Both the position numbers and the translations under genes were made by a program. From Dimorphilus gyrociliatus (taxonomy: Eukaryota; Annelida; Polychaeta; Dinophilidae), in the NCBI GenBank assembly GCA_904063045.1, contig CAJFCJ010000015.1, positions 992,001 to 1,056,000 of the forward strand: a stretch of DNA of 64,000 nt, read 5' to 3'. Of the stretch, positions 25,601 through 39,270 are shown piece by piece (positions within the stretch are counted from its first letter, which is position 1; the number at the start of each line of letters is the position of its first letter). The notes below the pieces were generated by a model. The model was given only the letters and a program-made list of their open reading frames with translations. It did no database searches and was not told the DNA's origin.

Positions 25601-28600
25601 AAACTGTGATAAAAAAGAAAAAGAGTTTCAATGCGAATGCTTGACTACTATTAGAAAATGATAACGAACAATAACTTTAAACTCTTCCTCATCAATTGAT
25701 CTTAGCTTTATCTCTAAATCAGAGCATGAACGTATAACAAGAACAATATTCTTTCTTAGCGGGTAGAGTGCCTCTGTATTTTGAAAGCTAAGTTTTATCA
25801 TCTTTCCTACATCTCTAAATGTTAGCCAATCGGCTTGATTTAGAGAAGAAAATGAAAGTTCCGTTATAGTATGACTGTTTGATTCGTTGGATGACCATTC
25901 ATCAATTATAGACTTATCTAAAATAAGACCGCGTCCAAAGCCTAAGGTCTGTTGTCTTAGCCAATTTATCCAGAGAGGAGTGAACTTATTACTGCTTAAA
26001 ATATTCTTAGTAGAGATATTACTCAGAATAGAGTGATCCTTCAACAGCTTTAAAATTGTTCGCGTATTGTTTTCAGCTCCAAATGTCAATTCATAGTCAT
26101 TCTGTCTACTAAAGTTGCGAGCAGGCGATAGTAAGACAGTAGCATCACTTTCGGATTGTACCTCAAAAGTTAATGCTGATTCTCTTGGACGAATCCAAAT
26201 ATTATCATACAATTTAGAATCCACAGCCTTTACAGTCTTAAAAATAGAGCTCCTAACTGAAAAAAGGTAAAATATAAATAATCTATTAAGCTTTACACAT
26301 TAAATTCTATTCTATTACATAAATTGTAAGGTATAAACCATTCTCCTCTATTTAATTCTGTTCTAAAAGAAATCAGATCCAAATCAGTCTCTGTCTTCAT
26401 ATTATAAGCCATTATAGTCATTTGATTGAAATCACTTCCAAATCCAAATTCAATCATTTTCGAATTCCACTGAATCCAAAATTGAACAAATCTAAATGAA
26501 TCTATAATTCTACCGGTGTTTTTAGAATCTGGATCTTGTCCAACTTCTCCTATTGTACATATTCTATTATTTACGCTTATACCAATTTGAACGGAGTGAG
26601 CTTTTCCCGGATCGCCTGGAGTATCTTCGGATAGATTTATGAAAGCATTAGCTTCAGCTCTAATACGAAATATCAGTTGATTTGAATCACTCGGCAATCT
26701 AAAGAAGTTGTCTTTAAAAGTGGTTCTTGAATGAGTGATATATTTGTACATAGGTGTTTCTATTAGGATTATAGATTATTATATCAAAATTTGTGCTTGA
26801 GTTAAATATATTCATTATTATGTACCTGAATATGTTTTAATATGCCATTCTCCGTAGGGAACTTTATCAGTCGACATTCCAACATTTCTCACTTCCGTTG
26901 AATCCGGTATATGGGATATATCGTGAGCCAAAAGAAAACTTTCTTCCAGAACATATCCTTTCCCTAAACGTACTAGTCCGTTATTCCAATGAATCCAGAA
27001 TGCACTCGGATTTAAACATACTAATATATCATCAGGAACTACGATACTAGTAACATTTCTCCGACCTACATCACCTATTTCAATGAGAGTATCATTTTTT
27101 TCCCTTTTACCAATTATAATTGCAATAGAATTTGGGGATACAGTTCTTGGAAAAGGTGATAAAATAAGTCTAACATTTCCACAAGCTAGAACGGAGAAGG
27201 AAAGTTGTTCGTTTGCTGCTATCCAATAATCTTTTATATGATTTTTAGTTCTTGTTTCAAATTGAAAATCAGTTAAAAGTGTTTTGGAGAAGATATATAA
27301 TATATCGAAAGTCTGACCCGCTGTTCGAGCTCCGATGCTAACTTCCTTCCAAGAGGCTCCTGCTCCTTGTTCATGTAACCTTAAAATTTCATTTTTTAGC
27401 ACTTCTTCACCTCTTCCCATAATAAAAGTCCCATTTAAAAGATGAACCCAGTACCTATGTTTTTAAAATAAGGTAAAGGAATAATTTTTTGTAAGAAAAA
27501 GAAAGAGTCTCATACGATCTTAGAGAATAGCAACTGAGCACTGAGCTAATGGAAGTATTAACGTTCTTAACAACACCACCTCCAATAGAGTTCATAAGAT
27601 CAATGCGCACTTTTTCTGTATCACCTTCAGGAGCTAAATTGATCTATATTGAAAAAAAATAGAATTTATTAATAATACCAAAGATAATCTTTTATAATTC
27701 TCTTCCTCGGACCTTGTGTACTCCGTAAGTTCCTGAATTAGGATATGCTTTAAATTCGATAGTTGCATCAGAGCAACCTAAAACTTTCCAGATAAATCCT
27801 GCATTTAAACCAGTCAAACCATAAGGTGCTCTTGAAGATGACGACCTTTCTCTCGTAGATATCATAAGATCTCCATCTGTAAAATATAGTATTAGAGAAA
27901 TTATGCTACAGAGAATCAACCTACCATTGTAGTTTGTAAACCTCCATCTACTTGTTGCCTTACTGTAGAAGTTAAAAGAATGAAATCTGGAAAATTGCGG
28001 TATTTGAGCGATATCAGTTGTTAAAATCACTCCATCACCGACAATGCTTCCACGACCAAATCTTAAAACTTTGTTATACCATGATATCCACATATACTTT
28101 AAAGGATATCTATACGCATAGAGATTTATTCGCGCACTTGCTACGATTTCGTCCTGAAAGTTGACTTGAACAGTCTCTTTCGATATGTTGAATCGATAAC
28201 TGAGAGGGCCATTTGCAGTATCAGTCGTAAGACGGACATACGCTTCATTCGGAAGTTGAAAATTTACGGCAAAGATCAAAAAGGATCTATGATTTTCATA
28301 TATTGTGGAAGTGACTCCATCCTTGGATAAGAATTCAACATCCATAACTGAAAAAATTTGTATGAAATAAATAAAGAACCAAAGAACTAATGTTCTTACT
28401 AGATGAGCGTTGAAATCTCCATTTAGCTAAACTACTACTACGTAATTCGATCCCTTTTAGTTCGTAAGGAAGTCTAGCATTCAAATTAATTAGTATATCC
28501 TGTCCAATGATTCTTCCTCGTCCTATCATTATACTTGACAACTGTTCATGTTTTATCCAGAAATTCAGTGAATTAGTACAACTAAACATATTAGATTCGT

Positions 28601-31600
28601 TGTAGGTTTTGTTGTTTAGTTCGCATCCAGGACAAATTATTTCAATAAAATCCATATTAAATATGATTTTTACATAGTCGCGCTCTAAAAATTTAGGAAA
28701 ACGAGCCAAAATCATTTCTGTTTGATTGCACGACATTATAGATCCATAGAAAGCATTTGAAACCATAGAAACATTTGTGTACATTGACGATTTGGTCTCA
28801 AGAAGGATTGTATTTTCATCTGGTTTAAATATTGGACTCTCTGTTGTTGGGATATCTGAGGGTTTTGTCACGGTGTTTGGATTCGGAGTGGTTCTAGGTG
28901 TAGTAGATATGGATGGGGGCAGTTGGTCATTATGAAACCGCCATTGGGCGAATCCAGATATTCCAATAGAGTTCATGAAAAATGCATCCTTATCTTCAAG
29001 TGTTACCGATATAATTTCCTGATTTGTATCCATTCGACGGAGTAAAATTCGTTTATCATCAGTTGTTAGTAGGAATCTTCTCATCTGACTCGGGCTTATA
29101 ACATTTGATTGGGGAAATGTTCTATTAAAAGACTTGCCGTCAGCTTGTGTATAAATAAACTTGGATTCCTTATTTTGATTTGCTCCCAGGATAATTTTAA
29201 TAAATGGTGGCCTATCGGAGAGTGGTGTACTGGTCAGAATCATGAATATCTCTCGACCGGATCTTACGCTAAATTCTTGACTATTCGAAGATCTATAACC
29301 AATCCAGGTCAGTATTTTATTAACATAAGATCTCGAGAAAAATTCAGCAGCTATAGAGAAAAAATGAAAAATACTGTTATCTTCTCCTAGTTATTGTCTT
29401 TATATATGGAAATAGATAATATACCATTTTCCTTTGGCACTCGCCAATCTGTCTTATTCCCGTTAAATCTAGCATGGCTAAAAGCAGTCATACTATCTTT
29501 TATAGTCAATATTTCTTGACCATCCGAATATTTTCCCGTACCTATGCTTAATATCTCTTTATCCCATATTATCCAAAATGGTCTAAGGATATAAGGATGT
29601 AGGCTAAATGGAATATTCTTTTTAAAAAAAAAATAAACATAAATATTTATCATCAATGAAAAATCTTAATGTATATAATAGGAAATGAAAGGATATTTAC
29701 CTCGGATTTAGTAACATTGCTACCGCTCGTTACAATTAACTGATACTTTTCGAATCGAATGTCGTAGCTCTTGTCAGATTGAATTCTTTCATTTTTTAGA
29801 TTAATAACTGCAGCTTCTTCCGATGAGACTTCAAATTGTAAAAGGTCAGTATTTTTGGGGAAAATTATGCCTGCATATTCAAAATTTTGATGCTCTGCTG
29901 TTATTAGGTAGGATGTTCCGTCTTCGTTGACATAATCTACGATTGCTCTGGCATTTTCAAAAGTACTTACAGTTACCGATGATATGTCTACTATCGATGC
30001 ATCAGTCCACTTTACCAGGACATGTTCATGGCGAACTCCTCCGGTCCCAACCGCAACTAGGTTACTCCTATCCCAAGCTATCCATAAACTCCTTGGCCAC
30101 TTGTTACTTAGTACACTTGTTATATTACTGCTAGCTTTTATATGGCCCCATAAACCTTCCCTATTATCGGCAAAATCAAATACATGATTTAAATTGAATT
30201 GATTAAACAACAGTAACTACCTGATTGATATCTTAGTTTTCAATATTTCAATATGATAGGCATTTCTATCATAAATTCGCGACGTTTCGGCAAGTAGAAT
30301 ATGAAGTTTGTGTTCACTAATTACATTCAAAACTACAAATTTCTCTTTAACAGGAACCCATAAATCTCTTAAATTCATATTTGGCTTAGTTAATTGTTGG
30401 AGATGATTGGCTGTTTGAATAAGATATCTTTTCAAATTCTGTATAATTTAGTAAGAAAGAAAACAAACATTGTTGTTGATCAAACAACCATCGTCCTTGA
30501 TCTGCTTGAGAAGAGGATTGCAATGCAAAAGCAGTATAATTTGTTATGCTTGCTGTAATATCATCCAAAATTCTTAAGAATGGCTCTCCAATACCAATTT
30601 TTAAAACATCAGATTCCCATTCTATCCAGAACTGTTGCTGAACATTGCAACTTAAAAAGATATTTGAACTGATAAAATAAGGATTTTGCTGGTCTGATAA
30701 GCGTACGATAATATTATCAGTATTTCCAACACCTAATAAAATAATTGATTATATTTGAATAGATTAATTACTAAGCTTACTAAATTCAATACTATCCGAA
30801 TTCGTATTTAATGGAGGTGACCGCAAAAGTAGTAGTTTAACGCTTTGACAAACCATCAAAGAAAATGTTATATAGTTCCTTTGTCTGGGATCTAGGTATA
30901 CAACGTTTGAATTGTTTGAAGGTACACCAGTCCAGAGGGAGTAGTAGGGATCTAAGTATATTTATAATGTATTATTAATTAAATAGTCATTGTTTCTTGA
31001 TTAGATATTTAATTTACTTCTATAGCCATTCAATTTCCATTGAACTGTATTGTCGTATATACCAGAGGCGAGTCCAATACCTCTTATACCATTCCATAAT
31101 TGTTTCTTATCGGGCTCGTAATGAGCTAAAACCACACTACCAACAGATCTGCCTTTTCCGAATAGAATTATTTCAGAGTCGTCTTCTTTTTTCTTCTGTT
31201 GGATTGTAATCGATACTTAAATGTAAAGTGAACTACGTTAACTTTTACTTGAAATTGCACCCAAAAATCCGTATAAAAGGCTTGTTCATTATAGCAGTTG
31301 AGAAATCTTCTTCCTCGTTTCTCAAAGATAACAACTCCGTTCAAAGATAGGGTAACTCTTGTCACGGAAACTTTTACAACTAGTGAATCCCTGCTTACAA
31401 TACCCTTATATTTCATTAAAACAACTTGAATTCCCTGACAACTTTTGGCACTGTTTTCAGAGATAGAATTATAATGTTTAAATAGTAATATATTTTAAAT
31501 AAAATTGAATAAAAACCTAAAGATAGAAGATGTTTTATGTTTCATTGAGTACCAGAATTCATCAAGTCTAGCGGTTTTAGTTACTACAGTTATCCAATGA

Positions 31601-34600
31601 TCTGAAAATTGATAAGTGCTTAATTCGATTTTACTGTTATGTTACTAGAGTAAAATTTCACCTTTTTCTTTTCGAATCCTCCAAGAGGACGGAGGTATAG
31701 CCATATCAACCGCATTTTCAGCAAAGAAACTATATGCTATTAAATGTTCTCTTTCCTGTATCGGCGTTTCTATTAGCTGCCTGTCTCCATAATTTGGACC
31801 CTGACCAACTTTCAGCATATTATCTGACCAAGTTATCCAAAAATAATGGAATTCATCGCAAGATAACATATCAACCTGTGTTTTCTCCTTTACTAAATTA
31901 TTTGCTTTAAATATTTGTATCTTTGTATTATCATTTCCTCCAAAGATAATCTATGCAAAAAGGAATATTCTTCTTATTAAATATAAAATATATATCTATA
32001 ATACCTGATACGTAAACGCATTAAGAATATCAACAGTTGTCTCATGTAGTTGTAGGTAGGCTTCTTTACAGGATCTAACAGCGACAATTATTGCTGTTTG
32101 ACCTCTATCGAGTGATACTATAATATTAAATGCAGGAGCTAAAGGTGAATTGATAATTGATGCCACATCCTCTAAATTAAAGTATACATAAATGGATTTA
32201 TTTGTCTGATAATAGAGGGAAAATGCTCTAACCGTAATACAAATCATTGTCAAAGATCCAATCGCCTGTATTATTTTTAGATGACAAAGCTATTTTATTT
32301 GATGTTAAACCTGCTCTATCTGGTTTAAAGATAATATTAAGTTTTTCTCCAGAGCCGACATTTTGACCCTTTCCACCCCAAAGTACATTAGAGTCCCACA
32401 TAAGCCAATAGTCGGAGTAGCTTGTGTCTGATAAAAGAATATCTGTACTAAGACCCTTTACAACATTTCCATCAGGAGGTGATAAAAAGAAAAGTCCACC
32501 AGACGTGTAATTAACTAAATTATGAATGAAATAAAGGAACTGTTTAGTCGAACTCTTGTTTTATTCAACTTTGATTAAAATAACTGACCTCTTCCTCTTT
32601 TATTTATTTCAAATTCCTTTGCAAATGACTCCTCTGAAATATCTCTATTAGTCGAAATCACTAAGGACGCTATATCCTTAGACTTTACTCTAAAGTTTAA
32701 GCCTCCTCTATTAGGTACCGATATCCAAGGTGAACTATCATACGAATTAAGATTTGAGGAATGATGATAAAACGACGAAACTAAGAGTTAATGGAAGAAA
32801 GTAGTTGAAATTAGAATAGAATATATTAATTTCCTATTTACCTATATGTTCATTAATAATCCATTCACCAATGTTTCTTTCTCCAGTTGCAAAAGATGCA
32901 GCAGTAATTGATAACTAATTGAAAATATTGAAATAAATTCAACCATATATAATATGGGTAAAACTTTACAAACCTTTAGAAAATCTCCTTCGATAAGAGT
33001 ATTTTGTGACGTCGTAGAACCTCTTCCCAATTTAACAGTATACATTGACGAGTTGAAACCCTTATCGTAGTAACTAATCCAAAACTTTCTTGGTTCCATA
33101 CAATTCAATAATGGATATCCAAATAATTTTGTTGTAATATTAACACTATCGTTTCCCTCAAATCTTTTAATTGATATTTTTCCATTGGTATCATCGATAA
33201 TGAATTCGTAAGAATTTTTGTCAGATTGTTTAAGTTGTTCGCTTAAAACTAATTTATTGATTACGTAATTGGTTTTTAACTAAAGTAATTATGTTTTTTA
33301 AATACTAACTTATGGAAGCAGAGTGGCAAGTTTTAATTGAAAATACAGCAATGTTTGAACCGAGAAGAATCCATGATGATTTATATTTGTCTATTAAATT
33401 TGAATTTGGCTTAGTTGGTTGAGTTCTTATTAAAATTCCATCATCTAAAAAGATTAAAGTATTATATAAAGACGTACACATCGTCTATATTTCTAATAGA
33501 TTTACCAGATTTCTCTTCAATACTCCATGATAAAAAGATATTTTGTTGAGTATTTTTGCCTGAAAAGGATACGGCTGATATTTCGAAAGCATTTTCCATT
33601 CGATGGTTGAAAATACTTTAAAAGTGATAATAAACTCTTGTGAATTATGTTAATTTGACAAATTATTGATAATACTGACATATTTAGACCCGGAGACTTG
33701 TCCGTCCCAAAATAAATTACTCCATTCGACCATGCAATCCAAAAATATCTATATACTGATGGATCTAAGACTTGACCTATCCAACGGCTTTCAATAACAA
33801 CTTCTCCCTTCCTCAATTGGACTCCTGTATTCCTTCGAGATCCAAGTACTATTTCGTAAACATCTACAGAAGCTATTCCTTGCCATCTTGCTGCTAATAC
33901 AAGAGCTTCGGCATTTCCTTTCAATCCAAATACAACGTAATGCCTCTTTGATCTAACATTTAACCAAACTTCATCATAGATAGGCCTCTGTGTGGATAAT
34001 GTTTGAATCCTTTCTCCTAGCGCTGTCATATGAGATAAAGTATTACATATATATTAAATTGATACTATTTGCTCTCTAACCATTATCTCTATCGAATTTC
34101 CACTGAATATATCCTCCCTGTTGTTTATCTACATTCCTAACATAAAGCTTATCAGGTCGAAATATTTCATCAGTACTCCAAGTAGCAATTACAAATTGGT
34201 CTTCATCTAATCCTTTACCAAAGGTAATATTTTTATTAGACCAACTTAACCATAGAGATCTATATTTAAAACATTCTAACGCCTTTTCGTTAGTATCTGA
34301 AGACAGATTCTTATATTCCGTATTATTGGCTAAAAACATTAAATCTAGGGATATTTTTCCATTAACAGAGCTAATTTTCAATCGAAACTTTACTTTCTCA
34401 TCTAAAAGTTATTGAGAAAATTTGTAGTTTAGATTATTGATATGTAAATTATCATTAACCTGGTTCATTAAAGAGATCAATTGAAACATTTGTATTACAA
34501 GATCGTATGTCAAATGGAAAGAAAGTCTTATATTGTACATCGATGGATGAACTTGTTGAGATGGTATCCCTATCGGTTTTAATGGTCCATTGATCGCCTA

Positions 34601-35936
34601 TAATAGAGAGACGTATAATATTCCAACTAGAGAGAATTAAATTCATAAAAGAAAATCGAACCTCTGGAATCTGGAAAATCCCAAATTGCAGTTTTATTCT
34701 CAGATGAATAGACAGAAACATATTTAGGTTTAAAATCAAAATCTTTCGTCCAACTTAGAATATTTCCTCTTTTGTTTAATGAACCCAATTCAAAAGTACC
34801 TTCTCTACCATTCCAATAGAGATTAAAGTCTCTTTTTGAAAAAATAGAACAATTTAATAACGTACTATAAGAATTAATAGAGTTTAATCTTTACCTATTT
34901 TCATCGCATGATAGAATGTGTGTAGTTGATATAAAAGTATAATCCATAGTTCTATTAAATCTAAATCCGCTTTTCATATTATCCTTTCCAATAATAATTT
35001 CCCTTATACTATTTAATTGATCTTCCTCTTCCGATAATAAAATTAATACATCGCTGCAGGCTTTTACTCTGGACGTATATTAAGAGTTGAATATAGATAG
35101 AAAGTATATTAATATAACCTAAAAAGTTACCTAAAATAGAATGTATGCGTAGTACGTTCAGGAATGAAATTTCTCCATATTGTTTTATATAATGGTCTCT
35201 TTGACCCAGTCTTTAAAAATACTTCCTTTGCTACAAACCAATGTATATATATACATATGTAAATAATTGCTTGTTTTTACCTACTATAGTCTTTAAGAAC
35301 TTTCCATTGTCCATCAGAACCAAAACCAGTATTTAGAGCAACTCCAGCAACTTGAAATTTAATCCCTTCATCAATCATTTTACCTATTTGATTTTTACCG
35401 AATTCACTACCCCTTCCAATAACAAGTGTTTTATTTGACCAAGTAATCCAGTAGGTTAAAAACTTATTCTTATCTAATAAATTAGGAATAAAATCGTTGA
35501 TTGGTTGACTTGTTTCATTTCTCATAAATAGTTTCCTTCCTCTGCTACCGCCAATAATAATTTCGTAATATCTTCCAGTTTTTAACTTGTTAAAATCAGG
35601 ATTTGAGGGAAATAATAAATGAGCATCATTTTCAGCTTTAATTTTAATAACTAGTCTTTCGAAATCAGTTGTAAAGAACGCATAATCGTAGACGTCATCA
35701 TGATTTGGCGTAAAAAATAAATACTCTATTTCTATAACAGATTGAAAAGACAATAAATAAAGGAAGAGATCGTTAAGTATCAATAACTTACCTTTCGAAT
35801 CTTCTTGTCCAAATACTAGATTACCTGTAAGAAATAACAATTTACAAAAGAGAATTAAATCGATAATTAATTGATCTAATTTACTTTTTATTAATACAAA
35901 AAATGAACATAACGCTATTAAAAAGCGTAAAATCAT
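10295..35936 (-). CDS. Giant single-pass surface protein with ~48 tandem FAMeT-like domains
   Basis: One continuous minus-strand gene of 25.6 kb, read as a chain of open exons separated by short GT-AG introns (several dozen). The product is on the order of 7,000 residues. It begins with a signal peptide (MILRFLIALCSFFVL..., likely ending near NLVFG after splicing). About 48 diverged units of ~130-140 residues follow. A typical unit reads: F-x-V-x-A-C-x-D-A-x-I-x-L, then Y-E-I-x-I-G-x-x-x-N, I-R-R, T-P-N-I-L-x-C, F-W-I-S-W, then G-x-G and a closing ...G-x-W. This is the pattern of the Methyltransf_FA (farnesoic acid O-methyltransferase-like) domain. The paired Cys probably form a disulphide. 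There are proline/threonine linkers inside the array (near 16700 and 28850), then a Thr-rich stalk, a TM helix and a ~75-residue tail. Exons at the 3' end: 14035..18561, 13524..13967, 11716..13458, 11189..11644, 10746..11138, 10295..10686. No SAM-binding motif is seen, so enzyme activity is not claimed; a large adhesion or matrix receptor is inferred. It could in principle be more than one gene, but I see no internal stop, signal peptide or long gap. Confidence 0.82.
10746..11138 (-). repeat. Thr-rich mucin-like stalk exon of giant gene
   Basis: A single exon encodes about 130 residues dominated by Thr, with Pro, Lys and Ser, in imperfect repeats such as TTPTTPKKTT. Such stretches are typical O-glycosylated stalks that hold ectodomains away from the membrane. 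Its place between the last FAMeT-like unit and the TM helix fits that role. Confidence 0.8.
14035..18561 (-). repeat. 4.5-kb single exon with ten FAMeT-like units
   Basis: The largest exon of the giant gene is 4,527 bp, about 1,509 codons, uninterrupted. Ten copies of the F-W-x-S-W signature can be counted: KTFWMSW, TSFWLSW, RKFWIKF, IPIWISW, KAFWISW, RFFWISW, RPFWVSI, NNFWISW, KKIWISW, RPFWLSW. Elsewhere in the gene, introns interrupt the array every one to four units, so this block stands out. Confidence 0.85.
22744..22781. repeat. (GA)n/(GT)n microsatellite inside an intron of the giant gene
   Basis: GA repeats run into GT repeats within a short intron upstream of the exon containing LDNQIYAIT. 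It explains why this intron looks different from the others. Confidence 0.8.
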
Positions 35937-37745
35937 TTCTATATTAGGTTTTCCTTTTGCAGAATATCAGTGTAAATTGTTTTTTAACTGACTTCTTTTA
36001 ATAATAAAAATGGAGAATGATTAAAAACAATTACGGTTCGAAATATTTGTGGGCGTTCTTTTTGCGATAAGACTAATTAGTATACTGTTATATTGATTAT
36101 GATGTAGTGATCTCTTTTTTGAATAATTCTATTTTATTCTCTTTACAAATTCTTAACGATTTAATAATTAATATGATAAAATATGCCTTTAGTTACTTAT
36201 TAAGCAATTGTCAATATTATGATGGTTTTAACAATCACTAGATGGTGCTGTTTAAAAAAATGATGTGAAAAAGGTAGTAAGGAGTAGTAAATAAGAGAAT
36301 AGTGGCATAAAATAAAAGATATTGTATTAGGAATATATCTTTTGCATTAAATACAATTTGTCCTGAAAAATGATTTATTTATTAAATTTTTTGTGTTGTC
36401 TCTTTTATCTGAGATAATAAATAGTAATTGTTGAAAGATCAATCGATTTTAAAGTGGGAAAAAACAGAAACAGTGGAAATTTTATAATCTTGGAAAGGGT
36501 TTACTTTTTTTCCTAATTTCTGTTACTTTATTAACTCTCCTTATCTAATATTATCAATCTGAAGAGGATATCGATAAAGGAAATCAACTTCTCAATCAGA
36601 ATTTATCTTTTTCTTCTAAATTTCACCTCCTACAACATTTTATACTTAATTAACTACAAACAGGTAACAACATTTCTTAGTTTAAAGCATATAACATTAT
36701 AAAACAGGATAAATAATCTTCTTTTATTTAAAGAATTTCGAATTTTGTCTTTTTTTCTTTAAAAAAGATATTTTTGCATAGGTCACGAAAGTTCAATTTA
36801 TTAGATTATTGATAAGGTGGGAATGTACAAAAGGAGAGACTAGAGAATGTCATTCATATGATATGTTTTAAACAAATGCTGCAATTCGAAGCATTTAATT
36901 GTTTTTATTTATTCAGAAAGTCTTTCGCTTAACAATGATGTAGTCATATTCTGGTCCACAATTTATCTCTACTGTATATACAAATATGTATGTATGTATA
37001 TTGGTCAATTTTAAAAACAACACAGTGAACTTATTATTTTCTTCAGATAACTCCAAGTTGAAACTATCGACGAACGTAATATAACTCATTTGTTTCTTTA
37101 TCTAAGAAATATGTACCCATACCTTATCTTGCTATATATAAGCACAAATAAAACATATAAAATAATTTAAAGGCAAAATTAATACATAAACATTATATCA
37201 TAACCTTCAAAGGTTAATTGTTATTTATACTACTGTTTTTCAGTTTCTTATCTTAGTCTGATAATCAATAATCAGACTATAATTAGAAAAAATACAAGTT
37301 ATGTTAAATTATTTTGTTTAAAAAACTTCTTTATTTGTTATATTCAAGATAACCTAAAAAAAAAAACTTGAATAAACAAATCCTGTAATTTAGATTCAAG
37401 AAAGACTATATGTTTCATTATTTATAAAAAAAAAAATAGGACATCCGTGTTAGTATATACAAATATCTTTCAGTAATAATCTAGGAAAGGAGAATAGTTG
37501 GCTTTATGGGATTTGTTTGTAACGCTTATGTATTTTATTTTCAATCATAAGAGGCGTTTAGAGGTCAAGCATTTAATAATCTCTCTCTCTCACTCTCTCT
37601 CTCCTCTATTTTGCCCTACTTTTTTCTTATACTTTAAATATGTTTGCTTTCAAAACATTCTAAAATCCAAAACACTAAGGAAGATTTATAAATAGCATTT
37701 ATAAATTAAATTCGAAGAGAAATGATCTGTAGAACCGATTTGGAG

Positions 37746-38471
37746 GAGGGAAGGCTTGACAATCTGAATTTTTTTCTCTTACATGAAACTCAGAAACGCC
37801 CCATTATATGGACTTTCATTTCTATTGTGCTGGATTATTGGTTTTTTAAGGAAAATGGTTCATTGACTTAGACTACTTGATCAAATCAATATATGACATA
37901 ATTTTAGGATAAAAGACGCCTAAGATAGTTTAATAGGATTTCTAAATAACGTTAAATGAAATAAACCTCAATGAACATAATTTCTTTTCTTTACCAAGCC
38001 AACAAAACGCAGATATCATAAGGACAAAGTATATTTAAACGCCACTTTACACTCTCCCTGATAAACAAAGCTTACGGGGGTGATTCATATAAAATTAAAT
38101 TCTATAATATAGCTGAATACTTCATGAAGTAATACTGTCTACTTTTGCTTTATTTAGAGTCATTTATGATTAATAAGAAGGGGAGAAATGAGATATGCAA
38201 GCGCTATCTCAAATCTATTGATACAATATACTTTCATATAGCATAACAGGTGAACTATTTATCTAGGTTAGAGAAAAATAATTCTCGTGAATCAAAAGGT
38301 GTGGCTTCAGCTTAAACCAATAGTGGGCGATCCCAAACTATATTTTCATTCAGCTAAACTGAATTTTCTTGTATATACACTTTTATGTAGTCTTACCAAG
38401 TTAGGAATGACCGTAATTTCTTGACTGTTAGCACTGGCAGAATAATTGATTTACTTGTCAAGCCTTCCCTC
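37746..38471. mobile_element. Candidate MITE-like element with 17-bp terminal inverted repeats
   Basis: The sequence gagggaaggcttgacaa (37746..37762) recurs as its exact reverse complement at 38455..38471, enclosing ~726 bp without a gene. This could be a non-autonomous DNA transposon. No clear target-site duplication is visible at these ends (left flank atttggag, right flank ttaaaaaa), and the similarity does not extend inward, so the call is tentative. Confidence 0.3.
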
Positions 38472-39262
38472 TTAAAAAAACGTCAATAATGCGAATGCAC
38501 TAATGATTTGTTGGAAATCTCTTATAGTTATCCTAGAACTTCATCGTAAAACTATGAAACTTTTTTCATTCTTCATTCTTCCAATTACGAAGAGGCCTTG
38601 ATTAAACTGTGACAAGGTTATAAAGATAACTAGAATGTTTCACCATACGTTATCAATTAATTATTATATATAATTTGTGTTTGAATCTATATGAGCTGCC
38701 CTTAAAGTGTAGGTATAGTGAAAGATCTACAAAGAAAATTTACAGGAGAATGACTTGAAGGAGAACTTGCATCTTTACAAACTCACTGAAACCGGTTATT
38801 CTTTTTATTTAAATATATGATAAAGTTCAAAACGTGAATATTATAGTCAAAATCAGCAAAAATAAAAAGTTAAGTCATAAATTAGAAAAAAATGCTTGAA
38901 CAGCAAAAAACAAAAACAAAAAAAAAACACACATACACTTATTGTTTCCGGCAACTATAAATAGATCACTCTTCAGGAAAATCGAGGAATTCATAATATA
39001 AAAAAAATTGAATAAGGTTTCCTGCTCTCTTTCTCTTTAATCTTTTAAAAATACTATTAAGGGAAGTTAGTAAGGGAAGTTAGTTATACAATTCGTTATT
39101 GCTATTTATTCAATGTAAACAGTAGGTAGTTCTACGTCTCTTTCTTATAGTTGTATAAGTTTGATAGTTTATCTTTATTTTAGCATTTCGAATGAATTAT
39201 CTACTGCTAACCGACAGTACTAGATCTCGTCTCAATGGCTCACGTATAGTTTTCCTAGTGAG

Positions 39263-39270
39263 TCACGTGA
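39263..39270. promoter_or_regulatory. E-box TCACGTGA upstream of first LicD-like gene
   Basis: Palindromic CACGTG core in the wider sequence AGTCACGTGATCT, 273 bp before the start codon. It matches binding sites of bHLH-ZIP factors such as USF, MITF/TFEB or MYC/MAX. The same octamer occurs before the second paralogue. Function is inferred from sequence only. Confidence 0.4.

Noticed and set aside
10295-35936. Naming the giant gene farnesoic acid O-methyltransferase
   Set aside because: The domain name is historical; no catalytic features are visible and the protein is secreted and membrane-anchored.
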